Part shown: positions 53,980 through 64,000 of the stretch, piece after piece
Numbering within the stretch: the stretch's first letter is position 1
Layout of the letters: the number at the start of each line of letters is the position of its first letter
NCBI GenBank assembly: GCA_964019165.1
Contig: OZ025277.1
Coordinates: forward strand, 4,024,155 to 4,088,154
DNA: 64,000 nt
Direction: 5' to 3'
DNA from: Mastigias papua
Taxonomy: Eukaryota; Cnidaria; Scyphozoa; Rhizostomeae; Mastigiidae
The notes under the pieces: generated by a model
Told to the model about the DNA's origin: nothing
The model's database searches: none
What the model saw: only the letters and a program-made list of their open reading frames with translations
Made by a program: the position numbers and the translations under genes

Positions 53980-56900
53980 CTGGAGAGGGAAATACATGTT
54001 GTGAATAACATAGTCGAATTCGTTAAATTTAATCTTAAGAAATGGCATAAATTTGGTTGAACAATAAAGAGAATGATGGGAATTAAAAATAAAATTGGAA
54101 TCGCAACTTATGATTAAAATTATTAGAATGAAACTTGGTCTGATCTGGATTATTCATCATTTTAAAAGACTAATCAATTCATGCAAAGGAAACGGCTGCT
54201 TATGGGAAAATCTTATATTGTTTAGGCCAGACAATAATACCATATTTATCATTTTATCATTTCATTGTCTGTGATAGCTATAAAACTGTTCATGCTGTGG
54301 TTGATCCAGATAAGTGGCGGTTGCTCTAAAAATGATTGCTGTTTAGGAATGATGATGATATCAATGATAATGATGATGAAGAATGGTAATGATGATGAAG
54401 AATGATAATGATGATGAAGAATGATAATGATGATGAAGAATGATAATGATGATGAAGAATGATAATGACGATGAAGAATGATAATGATGATGAAGAATGA
54501 TAATGATGATGAAGAATGATAATGATGATGAAGAATGATAATGATGATGAAGAATGATAATGATGATGAAGAATGATAATGACGATGAAGAATGATAATG
54601 ATGATGAAGAATGATAATGATGATGAAGAATGATAATGATGATGAAGAATGATAATGATGATGAAGAATGATAATGATGATGAAGAATGAGTATGACCAT
54701 GAAGAACTATTATGATAATGAAAAATGGTCAAGACGATGAATGATGATTATGATGATGAAGAATGATGCTAATGATTAAGATGACTACTCGTTTTGTGGC
54801 GGGGAAGCTTGGTTAGGCTTGGAGGTCATGAACTTTTGACTGTGGTAGTTGTCTTCTTTCTTTTGGCAATTTTGTTGAATATTTGTCTATGGTCGTGCTG
54901 TTATTATTAGAATATTATTAGATTGCTATTAGATAATTAACTACAGCAGACGAGGCAATTGTACATTACCTTAGAACAGTGAGGTATATAATTGTAACTG
55001 TAGCATCCTTTCTTTATCATAAAGTTTAAAAAACATCACACTGATTCAAGGCTATGATGACGATGTTGACGATGCTGATGATGATTATGGTGATGATTGT
55101 GATGATGATCATTATGGTGACTATGATCATGATTATGGTGATGATTGTGATGATGATCATTATGGTGACTATGATCATGATTATGGTGATGATTGTGATG
55201 ATAATCATTATGGTGACTATGATCATGATTATAGTGATGATTGTAATGATGGTACAAACCATAGCAGATGTCGACGATACCGATGATGATGATGTGTATG
55301 ATAATGTGGATAAGACAGAGCAAAATAAGACAGTAATTCAAGTCACTTCTTCAGAACACACATGAAAACAATTTCCTGGGTTCATACTAATCATATAAGA
55401 AATGCTATCCATATTATAGCTGTCTCCACTCATAACCAATAATTTCACGTCTAATAATGGGTAGAGTTTTGATAAGTTTTCTATCCAACACTAAACTACC
55501 GTGCATTCTATACTATAAGAAAATAATCTCTCCAAATTGCTCAAAATAAAGAATAATATAAGACAATTGCAAGGTTCAAACTTCATCAAGACTTAGAGTT
55601 TTGTTTATCTAATGCTACCATATTAAGGTTTATAATGTAAATACTATATTTATTGTTATGTTCCGTTCTTGTTTTGTTCTCAGGATGAAGTGACAAAGAA
55701 ACAAAGGCTTGAATTTCTCCCATACTATTAAGGCCCAGTGAAAAATGGGTAGTCATATAAAAAATATGCGTAGGCTACTTGTTACAAATATTTCAAACTG
55801 TTGAAAGATCATTACTACAAAATAAAACTACCATCGCTTGTGAGGGTGCTAGTTTAGTTGACCAATAGCGAGCGATGGCAAACTTCAGCATCAAAATTTG
55901 ACACACAATCGAGGACGGCTTTCTTCAGGGCCGTCTTCAGCATAAAACTGGCCAATATGAAATACACTCATGGACTAAAACAGATTTGACCCTTTGCTTG
56001 AGACCCTAAAGCAGCCCAAAAAGAGTTGCTGTTTGGCCCGGAGCAAATGAAAAAACAAGGCGCCTCTTGAAGTCACTATAAAAATTGCAAAGTTATTGCA
56101 ATTGCGAAAGAAACATATCATAACTTCTAGAAGCTCCTCCCCGATTTGAAGATCAAGGCAATCTGTTCCATTGCAGCCCATTCCCTTAGCCATCCTACGC
56201 TTCGGTACCTTTTGAGCATGTTTTTCTTAAAAAGGTCTTCAGCTACGTCGCAAAGAAAAAGGAACGATAAGGTTTTATAAATCCTGTGGACTTTCTTCCA
56301 CAATATTCTGGCATACGTCCAAAAGCAAAACAAGTTTAATCAATGATCAATACAAACGCAACGAACATAGGCCGAAAATATCCCTGTCACAAGAATTGGA
56401 GGCTTGGCTCCTTTTCTACAGGATTATCTAACAATATAATTGAAGGTGACAGTGTTGTGGCTTGGAGGAGTGCTTCAAAGAAATCTTATGAAAAACATAT
56501 AAATGATGACAATGGCTTGGAAGCATGCTAAAGACATCAGCGTCGTATCCGACTATGAGATTTGCTATTGATAAAATACGATTTATTCAGCTAATTCATG
56601 TGAAGGAACGGGGGGAACGTAACTCAAACATGCCAACGGCCCACAATGATTATCAAGACTAGAGTAGAATGCATTTGGAAATACAGCCTCCTTGACATTA
56701 CAACATGCATTTTATGATCTTCTATGCAAAACGATCTAACATGTAGTATGGCCAGGAAAAAAAAACCATCACAAGAATTATGAAATCTGTATAATGCCTT
56801 GATAGCTAACGGTGAAGAACAACGAGAAGCATTCTGTATGAACAGCAAACCAACAAGCTGTTCTTCTAAATATATACCATAAATCAATACAAAATCTAAA

Positions 56901-59900
56901 GAGTTCTTCGAAATTTAATTCAGGCATTCTGTGTATTTCAAGCAAAATTCAATCAAAATTGAAATGATCTGAGTTGAAAACTGCTCTTCTCTGAAGTAAA
57001 GTATATGGCCGATGGTACGAACACACTTTCAAATACTCTAGATCAGTACATATGGACAGTTCTTAATTTTGGCAAAACAGTGCACGTTTTTCAGTTCAAC
57101 AGTAACAATTAACGCAACCTGTAAAACCAACTTGCAAAGACAGATCAAACATTGCTGAAGAAATCAGCAGAAAGAGAAAACTTCTTTCAGCATTGATGAA
57201 CGAAGAAGGATACAGAATGATGCAAATTTTCTAGGGAAGATCACAGCTTTGATCTTTCATAACAAACTTGCATACTATATTGAGACAGAACTACAGCAAT
57301 GTTTCAGGGAACAAAGTAGAGAAGCTGTAATGTACACCATGCGAATAACCCCATGCTGTTACAGAAACGAAATCATGACCATCACCGCCGATACTACGTA
57401 GGGTGGCATAGTCGCCAAATGTTTGAATGGCTGAGAGCTCTGATCAGGCGTATATTCTCCCAACCTCATTGACCAATCATCATGCAAAATGGGCATAAAT
57501 TTCGCTGTGGGACGCATGAGTGTCCAGAATCCTGCATGATAATTGGTCAATAAAGCTTGAAGAAATGAGACCTGATCAACGCTTTCAGGAAATCAAACAT
57601 TTGGCGGCCATGCTAGGTAAGGTGCCTAAAGAAAGAGATGTCTGAAGAAACATTAGTATGGAGCAAGTACTTACAGGAACATAAAAGCTCTTTTTCTTTA
57701 CCATTGAGCTCTTCTAATTCCTTCAATCTAGCTCGCAGTTTGTCTTTCTTCTTCTTCAGTTTGATTGCTAATTCTGCTCGCTTAACTGCATCGGTAAATT
57801 TCACAACCATCCTGCAACAGACACAATCTAAAGATTTTACGAGAAAATAAATGCGATTAGAGACCAATAGTTTGCAACTATAAAGCAAAGTGAGGTATGC
57901 CACAGAACCTTACTCCTACCGGCTTAGTTAATAATTTTCATTGGCAGCCCTAATAGAATTTCACTACAAAATAAGACAAAACAAGCGAATTAGAGTAAGA
58001 ATTTGTAAGTAGTATAAATCTAACAGTTGCAGTCTTTAGGAAAGAACAGCTAAATTGTGTACAACGGGGAGGCTTTCCATAATAAAGGATGTGGCCAAAA
58101 TGAAAGTTAGATGAGATCCTTCATTGTTGAGGAGACTTTGATGAGACATGAATGCTACATTAAGAAACTATTGAGCAACTTTTAGCTCTACAATGTGGTC
58201 AACCGAGGTCCAAAAAACATGGAAATTTGAAGGCCCATTTAAAGGATACATTCAGATTTCGCATTTCGCACGCGAATAACGTATTGTTTCCATTCCACAT
58301 CCGAACGCTCGCATATCGCAAAACGTTCGCATATGGATTGGGAACAATGAGTTCACAGGAGAAATGCGAAATCCGAATTAAGTGGAAATGGGGCTTAAGA
58401 ACTAGGCTTTAAGCTAGGTTTCTTATTTAAAAAACGCATAGATAAGAGTTGTTTTATCATAATTACCCATTCTACGTTCGAGTTTGCTGAATACCACTAT
58501 ACGCTAGCACCATACGATGCTGGCTATTCCCATACAAAGTGGTCTAACTCAATCTACAAAAGTCGACCCATGCACTGACAACACGGCGCCATATAAGAAG
58601 GGTATACTGCGTTGGTATGAAATCACAATTACAGCAAACCAGCTGCGCAATAATACACAGCATAGTGTGGATATTTGGGTCATTTACAGATTGAATATTA
58701 TTTATATTCACTAAACATTCGAGGAACATCAATAATGTATTTGATTGGTAATTGTACGAAATCAAAAGTGAGATTATCTATTTTCTAAAAACAAATGTCA
58801 CTTACTCACATCATTTTACAAAAAAAAGGGAAATTAAGAATACTTAAATATGATTAATTCCCAAAACAATTTCAAATTTAATATAGTTAAGATGTTTTAA
58901 AAAGCTTTAATTATTAATAAGATTCTCACTCCCATTTACTTCGAAAAATCTAACATGAAATTCATATGGTGCTATCCTGATATTGGATAGAATCTTAATG
59001 ACAGTATTTGCGGGATAATTCTTCAAAAAGGCTTCTGATGATCGACTATAGAAACTCAACAATAGAAACTCAACGACAGTAACAACTGTTAAAAACAATA
59101 CGTTGTCCTGCCAAAGAGCAAACAATACAAAACGTACTACTACTCCGCCGTTAAAAGGATGTGAAGTAATTGCTTATCAACAGTGATCTCGGGTGCAAAA
59201 TAGCATGGAAAGACTCAAAACATTTTAGGATTTTGTACCGGTCCATGCATTAAGCAACAGGAATAATTTCAGAGGCAAAAATCCAGAAATATACCCCAAC
59301 AATGCTGTTACTGTTAGTATCATACCTCCAATGTCCAATGATGAACACATGCTTTGTTATAAAGAAACAAAGTTGAGACCTAGTTCTAAAAGTTTCATAT
59401 TCTTGGACAAAAGTTCCTTAATAGTTACATAATTGTAACTGCACATGCAGAGCCCTGAAAATGGTAGAAAAGCATTTAACATTACCGTTGGTAAGTGTCA
59501 AGGCAGGGATACCTAAGTCTCAACGGAAAATACTATATGAACCACTTATCTTCCTAACTCTGAATTTCACTGCATCCACATAACGTTCGAAATTGAAGTT
59601 TCTTAGTGATTTTGTCGTTTTTTCTTCTATATGATGGTTCCTCAAAGAGATTCTTTATAAAAAAACGCGTAAAACCCCAAGGAAATCCAGTATAGTATTT
59701 TTATTACAAGTAGCAGCCGGCCGTTTACCTGTCACGCTTTATAGGGTAATGAATATGATCGCAAAGTATGAATGAATAACTCACTTTAATTCTTGTTTTG
59801 AAGTTTTGATGGCATCTACCAACTGCGAATGATTTTTTTGGTTTGCATCTTCTCCTTCGATCTCAACAATGACGTCACCTGAGAAAAATAGAAATACAAA

Positions 59901-61491
59901 AATTTGAGAGGGGAGTCAATAAGGTGGCTTAAGATGAAGTTGCCGTGTAATCTAAAGAGGTCCTGGTGGTAATACACTCCCAGTGATCTAATACATACAA
60001 CAATCATAAAATGGGAGTTTATTGGGTTTTATTAAAATATTAGGACAAAAACTGTCCAAGCTAGCATATTGCAACGTTAGATGGCTTAAGTGTGAAGCAT
60101 ATTGAAATCAGAAGTTGACTTACGGAAAACACATGTTCATGTGAACTTGAGTTCCGAAGCTATTCAGTGTGTGTGAATATAATTAGAATTTGAGGTCTGG
60201 GGCCAGCATCAATGTGGGAAAATTTCCACTAGAATTTTAGCACTCGGGCCAACTTCGATTTGTGTGAATTCCCAAACAAAATACCAGAGACTAATGGCTA
60301 AACAATCATTCAAAGGTGTGAATATGGTTGCTTTCGGCATAGTTACAAGAGTCAGACGGGAATTTTGCAAAAGCTCCTATCATTATTAGGCTATAGGGGT
60401 CTGTTACAGAGCTAAATATTCAAGTTCTCCAAGACAAAAACACAAAATTGAAAAACTTGCAAAGTACCAGTGAAAACTGGTTTTGGTTATGGGATGCTTA
60501 ACTAAGAAGGCAAAATGAATTTTGTAAAATTTTCACATTTTCATGGAAGTATGGGAGAACAATTCCCAGGTGGGCTTTCCGGGTTAAAAGCAGAAAATTA
60601 ATCCAAATTATAAAATTTTGGCAAAGTAGTTTAAAAATCAGTGGTTGCTCAAACGAAGAGAAGCCTTATTTTTATCAAGTGTACAGCAGTTCATCAGCAA
60701 ATTGACCAATCATGATCTGTATTTTGGCTGAGTAGCTTTCACTTGAAGATATAAGTAGCAATGTTTCCCACTTTAATTATCAATTACAGTATAGTAAATA
60801 TTCATAACAAAAATATTTGTAAAATGGCTTTGGCATAAACTCTAGTTTTCGAACAATCTTACATGAGAAAATACAGGTTTTTCCTTGTTGTATAAAGTGA
60901 ATAGTCTGTTCGAACTGCTGAGTTTCACTATTGCATAAAAAGCCGAAACATTCTCTAGATAGAGGATATTTCCTCTTTAGCACTAAAGGTTGAAAAATGT
61001 GCCAAATTGATCACCCATGCAAAATCAAGACTATGGCCGTAAAACTTTCCATCTGTATTGTACTACAAAATATGTCACCAGAGATAACAACCTGCGGGTA
61101 TCTAAATCAAATGTATCACAATGGAGAATTAACAAAAATTTCACCTTCACGCAGACCAGCCATATACGCAGGGCCTTCCTCCTCCACATACCGTACAAAG
61201 GTCTTGACATCTTTCTCACCAGATTTGCTTGGAAACACAAAGGTCTACCAAAAAAGGTTATGGAATAAAGAATCACTAAAGATACAAGCCAAAAGCACTG
61301 ATACAAAGGAGAATGTAGATTAAGATAAACAGGCCGACTTAACTATCGAAAGTCAAAGAAAGCTCTTACATAAAGGTGGGATAAAAAAGATAATATTGTT
61401 AGGTACCTGCAAATAGAATCCATATCCTTTGTCGGTATTTTTAGATAACTTCAGAGTTCTTCTTTCGTTTCTTGGCGGTTTCACATCAGGG
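53189..61491 (-). CDS. Tamalin/CYTIP-like PDZ scaffold protein, 3' five exons
   Basis: Predicted cytoplasmic adaptor. Known Tamalin (GRASP) and CYTIP join receptors or cytohesins to trafficking machinery through a PDZ domain, a coiled coil and a C-terminal PDZ ligand. Exons in transcript order: 61491-61407, 61244-61145, 59878-59785, 57811-57675, 53979-53189. All four junction phases fit (0,1,2,1), giving 401 visible residues plus a missing N-terminus. PDZ about 9-100: loop KGYGFYL, then FVRYVEEEGPAYMAGLREGD and VIVEIEG, with His at the first position of helix B (NHSQLVDAI), the class I type. Coiled coil about 102-138, Lys/Glu/Leu-rich. The remaining 260 residues are low-complexity and Ser/Lys-rich, ending ETDL, a class I PDZ ligand. 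The whole architecture, not just the PDZ, supports the assignment. Confidence 0.85.
54346..54690. repeat. 19-bp tandem repeat
   Basis: About 18 copies of AATGATAATGATGATGAAG with rare changes. Because 19 is not a multiple of three, the array stays open in all three minus-strand frames as His/Ser/Ile-rich nonsense. It lies in the last intron of the Tamalin-like gene. Confidence 0.96.
55070..55255. repeat. 48-bp tandem repeat
   Basis: Units begin GATGATTGTGATGAT at 55092, 55140 and 55188, with a diverged fourth at 55236. The period of 48 keeps frames open on both strands (16-residue His/Asp or Met/Ile repeats), but there is no start, splice or conservation evidence for a protein. It lies in the same intron as the 19-bp array. 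Confidence 0.95.
55260..57400. other. PDZ-gene intron, no gene seen
   Basis: Short frames on both strands with no recognisable product. Confidence 0.5.
57403..57615. mobile_element. Palindromic MITE, copy 2
   Basis: Inner arms start CTGATCAGG (57440) and end CCTGATCA (about 57578), sharing TTCTCCCAACCTCATTGACC with the copy at 25063. Outer arms GCCAAATGTTTGA and TCAAACATTTGGCGGCCATG are inverted. It lies about 60 bases downstream of the coiled-coil exon, in the intron. Confidence 0.83.
57675..57811 (-). CDS. Tamalin-like gene, coiled-coil exon
   Basis: The acceptor is tctgttgcag|GATGG and the donor TTCCT|gtaagtac (perfect consensus). It encodes the last PDZ strand (KMVVKFTD) and the helix AELAIKLKKKKDKLRARLKE. 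The open frame reading past the donor is intronic. Confidence 0.88.
58231..58394. mobile_element. Small MITE with GCATTTCG-type inverted ends
   Basis: The left GCCCATTTAAAGGATACATT with CAGATTTCGCATTTC and the right (complement GCCCCATTTCCACTTAATTC, then GGATTTCGCATTTC) are inverted. The interior is CpG-rich with TTCGCATAT repeats. It lies in the PDZ-gene intron. Confidence 0.65.
59346..59669 (+). mobile_element. TTTCTTA-rich MITE copy
   Basis: Left CACATGCTTTGTTATAAAGAAA; right end TTCTTTATAAAAAAACGCGT. Matches 33148-33440 in order (AGAGCCCTGAAAATGGTAGA, TAAGTCTCAACGG, TTAGTGATTTTG). It lies in the PDZ-gene intron about 115 bases from the 59785 exon boundary. Confidence 0.7.
59785..59878 (-). 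CDS. Tamalin-like gene, PDZ exon 3
   Basis: The acceptor is tttctcag|GTGACGTC and the donor TTAAA|gtgagtta. It encodes GDVIVEIEGEDANQKNHSQL and VDAIKTSKQEL, the PDZ strands D-E and helix B, with the class I histidine. Confidence 0.92.
59880..61140. other. PDZ-gene intron, no other feature seen
   Basis: Unique-looking AT-rich intron DNA. A short minus-strand frame at 60780-60983 is unsupported. Confidence 0.5.
61145..61244 (-). CDS. Tamalin-like gene, PDZ exon 2
   Basis: The acceptor is ttttttggtag|ACCTTTG and the donor GTGAAG|gtgaaat. It encodes TFVFPSKSGEKDVKTFVRYV and EEEGPAYMAGLREG, the PDZ strands B-C and the AGL turn. Confidence 0.92.
61407..61491 (-). CDS. Tamalin-like gene, PDZ exon 1
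   Basis: The acceptor is ctttttacag|CCCTGATG and the donor TTGCAG|gtacctaa. One base completes a codon, then 28 codons encode PDVKPPRNERRTLKLSKNTD and KGYGFYLQ with the carboxylate-binding loop. An upstream exon ending in phase 2 is required and was not found. Confidence 0.9.
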
Positions 61492-64000
61492 CTGTAAAAA
61501 AGTTTAAACAATGTGATAAACAAAACAAAAAGAATATAACAGCTAGGCTAACAATTCCCCTTCAATACAATACTATCAGAAAATGCAGGGAGTTATAAGT
61601 ACTTTCCTCCATAAGAGGATAACCACCCTTCAGTTCAGAAAAAATGGAAGGTCCCAATAACCGTTGGGTGAGTCCGTTTCTAAAAGTGTAATAAACGGGG
61701 TTACTAATGAATGAGAGCTGGGGAACTTTGCCTATACAGTAAATGAAGGTCCTAATTTCCAAAGTTACTGCAACGATACACTTTCAGCAGACTTAAACAT
61801 ACCTTCAAAATTATCGATTAATATCTTTCATAGATAAATAACCAAAATAGCATCTTGTAGAAACGAACATCAAGGTTGAGAACAAGATTTTCTTGGCGAG
61901 AAAAATCTTGATCACATTGGAAAATAGGAAGATTACCAAGTGGGGGGGGGTGTTACTAAGCTCGGGTGGGTGTGGCAAAATATTCGCAAAATGAACAAGT
62001 GTCCTCCGTCCATTAGGAACTGAAGAGTATTTGATAAAGGGGTCTCTAATTATTACGGGGTCACAACTCTGTTACTCTCATTTAGCCTAGTCAAACATAA
62101 ACCCAAATACAGATTTATACAGATTACCACAATTATTAAAAAGAGCAACTTATATTAGCCAAACACAATATCCGAGATTTAAAGATCCTTTTTACCTATT
62201 CGAATAGCATGTTTAGCAGTTTGCTGGGAGCCAAAACTTTGGCAGTAGGCAAACTGTTAAATATACTTTCAAGATAGGCAGGCTCATTAGGCCATTAACC
62301 AAACTATACACAACCGTCCCTAGACCTTGCAAAAGTTTATTCCTCATGGTATCACTTCTACGAATATAAAATTTGACACAACACTTCACCTTCTCTACTC
62401 AAACCAATATGCTAACTCCGTCGTCATGTCATATAAACCCACACTCTCATTAAAACATACAGCTTCTATAAATGCACGACTTATATATTCCTATACAAAT
62501 TCGCTAAAAGTATCTCATTGTGAAAGGTTAAAATGATCAACAAGTGTTCATCCTGCACACACAACAAGGTGCATATAGATGAACTGGTATTATTTATATC
62601 ATGTCTGGTGATCGGTAGAGAACGAAATCCCTCAAGCAATCATTTGTAACTACTCGGCTAACTCTGTCTAGTAAACTTCTATAGATTGAGTAAAGAGGGC
62701 CTAGAGTGCATAGGGAACAAAATCGAAGTTGAAGCCTTTCTCAGCATCTACAGTTCAAACAGTGCTTATTATCTAAATCACTTCTAAATCAAAATCTTAT
62801 AAATAAAATAAAAAATCACTATTTAAGACCTTAACGACCTAACTGCAATCAGTACTAAAGCGTGGTATGAATATGGATATGAAGCAAAAGCCTAAATTAA
62901 ATATCCTGAAGAACTGAAATGTTACCAATAAACGAGTACTTCTCGAGCTGTGATAAAGATTGATAACAGAGTCAGTATATCAAAAAAGAGGAAATTTTGT
63001 CAATCATGGAAGATTCCCATGTTCTGAAGCTGATCTCTTGTACTTCCATTCTGCTCTTACAGCACTACCTTGCCAATACCTACCAAGCATACAAGAAACT
63101 GCCAAAAATTCCTAAATACACAATTTTCTATAAGCAATTCCTTGATAAACAATTGAACTCGATTTGAAAAATTATCTAGCAACTTCAGTTCTGTAAAGAT
63201 ACAAGCAAAAGCAACTATAGAAATATTACGAGGCAAAACTAAAAAGACACTTTCCTATTACAAAAATCGTGTACCAAGCTAGAACTTAGCTTTCTAAATA
63301 TAAGCTTCACTTTCTCAAGCTAAACCGTATGCACCTATATCATTACCATAAGTGTTACACCACTTATACAGATAAGGCAAAAACTGTGAATGCGGGATTA
63401 TTCACTCACGGGTCATAGTAATCTTATTAAGAATCGTATAGGCATTATGCATATACAATGGCGTACGATCGCTTTAATCTCTATGATTAGAACACTTCAT
63501 GAACAAGTGTTCACTGATATACAATAAATAAGGCATTGGGACCTTGGAATATCAATAATTACCGAAATCACACTTAACAGCACAAAGGAACACAGCAAAC
63601 TATATTCAATCCCAACATAATTTTAAAACTAGCACCAAGCTGAACATTCCGGAAAGGGGGCCCTGGAAACACACTAAATGCAACCCAGTGATACAACCAA
63701 CACCAAACGGTCCTTAGGAATTTAACTATGTTGTAGACAGGAGTGGGGGCAACTATGCAGGCTTGCAGGTTCTAACCTTGTTCAAAGCTTCTAATTTGGT
63801 AAAAACTATCTGGCAAATCGGTTGCGACGATGACCCAGACAAATGAATAAATTACAAACCATAGTTTACGCGAGAAGTTTGTTGGAGAAAAATCTGTTTT
63901 CATATAAAGCCAAAAAGTGGCCGAATGTACAGCTTTCTAAAGATGTTTGAAACTTTCAATGACAATGGCATACGATCAAAGCAGATACAGTGAATTTTTT
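61492..64000. other. No exon recognised; presumed 5' intron or flank of PDZ gene
   Basis: The missing first exon(s) should lie here or right of the window. The donor-like sequence near 63408 gives the wrong phase (1, where 2 is needed). Short frames on both strands are unsupported. A G-run and CpG-containing patch at about 61940-62050 and another at 63640-63860 are the only compositional irregularities. Confidence 0.45.

Noticed and set aside
54326..54732. His/Ser/Ile-rich frames of 123-124 codons
   Set aside because: Produced by the 19-bp tandem repeat; all three frames are open and no start or conservation is evident.
55026..55365. His/Asp- and Met/Ile-rich frames around the 48-bp repeat
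   Set aside because: Repeat-driven; open in several frames on both strands, intronic position.
63405..63415. Donor-like GTGAGTG on the minus strand as the end of the missing first PDZ-gene exon
   Set aside because: The short ATG frame ending there has phase 1, while the exon at 61491 needs a phase 2 partner.

Overview
This is a nuclear genomic window from an invertebrate animal. Evidence: intron-split genes with GT/AG junctions and matching codon phases, an EML protein, a TGF-beta/BMP type I receptor kinase and a Tamalin/CYTIP-type PDZ protein, AT-rich intergenic DNA, very long (TA)n microsatellites, non-LTR retrotransposon 3' ends and many short inverted-repeat transposons. There are no bacterial-type operons. 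The phylum cannot be fixed by eye. Several repeat termini remind me of cnidarian genomes (for example one starting CCAGGGGGTACTCCC), so a cnidarian or another early-branching animal is my guess, with low confidence.

Layout. (1) 1-3742, plus strand: the last two coding exons of an EML microtubule-associated protein, preceded by a 107-bp minisatellite and TA/TG/CA arrays in its intron. (2) 3743-11275: no gene; small transposons, a duplicated repeat block and a 135-bp minisatellite. (3) 11276 to about 23700, minus strand: a BMP type I receptor of the ACVR1/ALK2 class in six recognisable coding exons. All junction phases agree. Ectodomain, transmembrane/GS/kinase and C-terminal exons are all present; the signal-peptide exon was not found. 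(4) About 23.7-53.1 kb: no confident host gene. It holds fold-back structures, two transposons of about 1.5 and 2.8 kb with 5-bp target duplications and hAT-like transposase relics, many short MITEs, TA arrays, and a striking CpG desert at about 37.6-44.5 kb. (5) 53189-61491, minus strand: five exons encoding a PDZ domain, a coiled coil and a long tail ending in a PDZ ligand (Tamalin/CYTIP-like); its first exon(s) were not found. (6) 61.5-64 kb: nothing recognisable.

The three genes are unrelated in function: cytoskeleton, BMP signalling, and PDZ scaffolding/trafficking. EML and the receptor converge; the receptor and the PDZ gene share orientation.

The most unusual structure is at 14151-14570, in a receptor intron. 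Two copies of a 71-nt tRNA-like cloverleaf sit 245 bp apart. Between them lies a tail with a hammerhead-ribozyme-like core (GGC-GAAA-GCC stem followed by GAAA), embedded in long TA arrays. It looks like a tandem dimer of a pol III-type SINE with a decayed hammerhead. A second, better preserved hammerhead/Penelope-like core lies at about 49783-49809. The second notable theme is a MITE group with CACGTTTTTTATAAGAAA-like ends, found about ten times in the window and studded with internal TTTCTTA/TAAGAAA motifs.
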